DNA from: an uncultured Porphyromonas sp.
GTDB taxonomy: Bacteria > Bacteroidota > Bacteroidia > Bacteroidales > Porphyromonadaceae
DNA: 64,000 bases
Direction: 5' to 3'
Assembly (NCBI GenBank): GCA_900538385.1
Contig: UWSO01000006.1
Span: 14,869-78,868, forward strand
How positions within the stretch are numbered: position 1 is the first letter of the stretch; each line of letters opens with the position of its first letter. Under the pieces are notes generated by a model, which was not told the DNA's origin, did no database searches, and saw only the letters and a program-made list of their open reading frames with translations. Shown here in pieces: positions 62,161 to 64,000 of the stretch. Both the position numbers and the translations under genes were made by a program.

Positions 62161-63756
62161 TTAGAGGTGTAGTACAAGTGACCCTACTCCCTCTATGTGA
62201 ATTAAGTAGTGAGTCCCTTGCCGAAGCTCCTTCTTGTCTATTTCGAGGGATCCGCCAGAGAGCTCGTAGCTTCTGATGAGTTCACCACTCATATTATAGA
62301 GGTGTGCGGCAGAGACTCTCTTATTTATAGTGCTTAGATCTATTACGATCTGAGCTCCCGTATCACGATAGCTCAGCTTGGGTGTTGTGATCGGATCAAT
62401 AGATGCTGGGATACCATTATAGTCATACACTTCGCCCTCACTGTCTCTCTGCATTACAGCATAGTTTTTACTACGGCATAGCTCGACAGCCTCTTCGTGC
62501 ATGAGGTTGCCCTCCCTAGGGTCTCCTTGGGAATAGACTCCGATGAAGGGTCCCATCTGAATATCAGCTTCCGGAAGGTCTTTGGCCATCTGTGCCGTTT
62601 GATCGAAGGAGAGCTTGTTTCCGTCGATTAGTATGTTGGTCAGTAGAGGTGCGTTTGCAAAGTTGATCTCGGTAACTGAGTAGCAGCACTCTATGGATAC
62701 GTTTTGGAGTGCAGACATACCCGATATATCGAGCTTGGTCAGCTGTGTAGCGCCGAGGTCGAGCGTCTCAAGGCTTTTCAGGTGGTTGACCGTGATCTCT
62801 TTGATCGCTGTACTATCTGCTGTAAAGATCATTAGGTTGGGGTTGTTTGACACATCGATAGAGCTGATTTGCGTGTTGGCACGTAGGCTGAGCGACTTCA
62901 GCTTTGGCATCTTCGTCAGGTCTATCCCTGTGAGCTTGTTGTTGGCCAATTCAAGGATCTCTAGGTCTTCTGTATTGCCCAGTTTGAGCTGCGAAAGCTT
63001 ATTGCCCGAGAGCGATATGTTTTCTAGATTATTGCAGTTAGAGAGGTCGATCTTTGGCAGTGCGCAGTCATATGCTGCGAGGTAGATTAGGTTAGGATTC
63101 TTAGATAGATCCAAGGTTGTGAGCATGGGCAAGCCCCCTATGTCTAGTCTAGTCAGATTAGGTGCTCCAGAGACGTCGACCTTGCTCATGTTAGGACAAG
63201 ATCCAGCACTAAGCTCCTCAAGGTTAGGCATACTAGGTAGGACTATCTCAGAGAGGTCATTGACGAGGACTTGGAGGGTCGTGGTAGAGCTAGGTATTTT
63301 GTCAAAGTCGATGCTCTTGAGCTCACACGCCATCATCGTGAGTCGTGTGAGAGCTTGGCACTTACTCAGGTCGGGCTGCTCCTCGAGGGTCGTCAGAGAG
63401 ATGTTGACCTCCTTGATAAAGTCGTTTGGGGCGACATCGATCTTTTTGGTAATGTCGGTGGGTGTGCTGATACCCTCAAAGTGGCCATAGATTTTGATGA
63501 CGTTGCCCTTTGCAGGTATGGCACCATCTTGATCTACATCCGTAGGCTTCTTCTTGCCATAGCCAGCGTCAATGTAAGTAGTCTCAAAGTCTTTTTCAGA
63601 GCCAGAGAGAGATAGGTGGATAGCTCCCTCTTGGTCACTCTCCCAGTTGGTATAGATCGTGACTACGGGTAGCTCATCGCTTTGAGCCTTTAGAGGGTTG
63701 CTCATTAAGCCGAGCAAGGTCATGAGGCTTAGTAATAAAGGTAGTTTTGCTTTCAT
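62161..63756 (-). CDS. secreted leucine-rich-repeat protein with T9SS-like C-terminus
   Basis: A 531-residue exported protein with a signal peptide (cleavage after NPLKAQ). Residues about 130-390 form leucine-rich repeats of about 21 residues of the form LTTLDLSKNPNLIYLAAYDC, in the internalin/LRR_4 style rather than the BspA style of the kinase. The C-terminal 75 residues carry a sorting-domain-like end (AAHLYNMSGELIRSYELSGGS ... HYLIHIEGVGSLVLHL). It is likely a surface adhesin or host-binding protein. It is monocistronic within the window. Confidence 0.88.
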   Translation of the reverse strand: MKAKLPLLLSLMTLLGLMSNPLKAQSDELPVVTIYTNWESDQEGAIHLSLSGSEKDFETTYIDAGYGKKKPTDVDQDGAIPAKGNVIKIYGHFEGISTPTDITKKIDVAPNDFIKEVNISLTTLEEQPDLSKCQALTRLTMMACELKSIDFDKIPSSTTTLQVLVNDLSEIVLPSMPNLEELSAGSCPNMSKVDVSGAPNLTRLDIGGLPMLTTLDLSKNPNLIYLAAYDCALPKIDLSNCNNLENISLSGNKLSQLKLGNTEDLEILELANNKLTGIDLTKMPKLKSLSLRANTQISSIDVSNNPNLMIFTADSTAIKEITVNHLKSLETLDLGATQLTKLDISGMSALQNVSIECCYSVTEINFANAPLLTNILIDGNKLSFDQTAQMAKDLPEADIQMGPFIGVYSQGDPREGNLMHEEAVELCRSKNYAVMQRDSEGEVYDYNGIPASIDPITTPKLSYRDTGAQIVIDLSTINKRVSAAHLYNMSGELIRSYELSGGSLEIDKKELRQGTHYLIHIEGVGSLVLHL

Positions 63757-63960
63757 AAGAGAATATGGTTGAGGTTATAGTGGCAAAAAATGGAAAGGCA
63801 AAGTAGTTTGCAGGCAAGCTCAGTAATGCCGTTGTACCGTTGCTCCTTCCATCGTGCGAAGATACATTTTTTGGTCGAACGATGCATCATATAGTCAGAT
63901 TCCTTGACCCCACAAATCGTTACTCGTGAGCGTTGCGGAGTGGAAGAGCCTCCGTATTTT

Positions 63961-63986
63961 CCACTCCAAAATGCAATTTGGAGTGG
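63961..63986. repeat. hairpin near window end
   Basis: Perfect 10-base stem CCACTCCAAA / TTTGGAGTGG around ATGCAA, preceded by TTACTCGTGAGCG, a phrase similar to that near 28.2 kb. The stretch 63757-64000 has no supported gene. Confidence 0.7.
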
Positions 63987-64000
63987 AGCTCGCCCTGCTC

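Overview
The window looks like a chromosomal segment of a Bacteroidales bacterium, most likely a Porphyromonas of the P. asaccharolytica/uenonis kind. The reasons are: fimbrillin-type (Mfa1/FimA) cell-surface genes with DUF3575 and DUF3868 partners, several proteins with type IX secretion (T9SS) C-terminal domains, a one-protein hybrid two-component regulator, the long NusB form, NAD-dependent epimerase-type threonine dehydrogenase, and repeated Bacteroidetes-style -7 promoter boxes (TAnnTTTG, mostly TACCTTTG) in front of genes. The species call is inference; no 16S gene is present.

Layout, left to right. 0.2-3.4 kb (minus): a fimbria-like operon (DUF3575, DUF3868, fimbrillin). 3.4-4.4 kb: a gene-free stretch full of short repeats. 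4.4-19.0 kb (minus): TPR hybrid histidine kinase, tgt, a DUF3078 protein, a strangely degenerate priA, nfnB-nfnA, a GH13 glucosidase/amylase, a patatin phospholipase and a BrkB/YihY membrane protein. 19.1-19.5 kb: RNase P RNA. 19.6-25.4 kb (minus): the most remarkable locus, a compact four-gene operon encoding a Ser/Thr protein kinase fused to about 20 BspA-type leucine-rich repeats, a DUF6939-like protein, a DarT-like (DUF4433) ADP-ribosyltransferase domain fused to a von Willebrand A domain, and a PP2C phosphatase. 26-36.9 kb (mostly plus): Omp28-like T9SS protein, class I aldolase, RRM protein, cca, unknown gene, glnS, DedA, tdh and a beta-barrel protein. 36.9-48.3 kb (minus): engB, HD hydrolase, a very large alpha-2-macroglobulin, a lysyl-endopeptidase-like protease and lrgB-lrgA. 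48.6-56.1 kb: DUF4252-like, universal stress protein, small HTH protein, divergent GH92, DUF721, tRNA-Leu(CAA), metallopeptidase-like protein, acyl ligase and SDR. 56.6-61.8 kb (plus): nusB, LptF/G permease, ribBA and a DUF6263-like protein. 62.2-63.8 kb (minus): secreted LRR protein.

The 19.6-25.4 kb operon is the best candidate for an undescribed system. A kinase, a VWA protein and a PP2C phosphatase together resemble the TerY-P type triad, here with a DarT-type nucleic-acid ADP-ribosyltransferase built into the VWA subunit and a partner that may be the counteracting or accessory enzyme. I infer a phospho-regulated ADP-ribosylation effector with an LRR sensor, for defence or stress.

The intergenic regions carry at least three families of short repeats. 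One is a 21-bp-periodic element found at five sites with site-specific palindromic arms. One copy of it lies inside a 273-bp unit with imperfect terminal inverted repeats and 31-bp flanking direct repeats. Another family is bounded by GTAGGGACGC inverted repeats.
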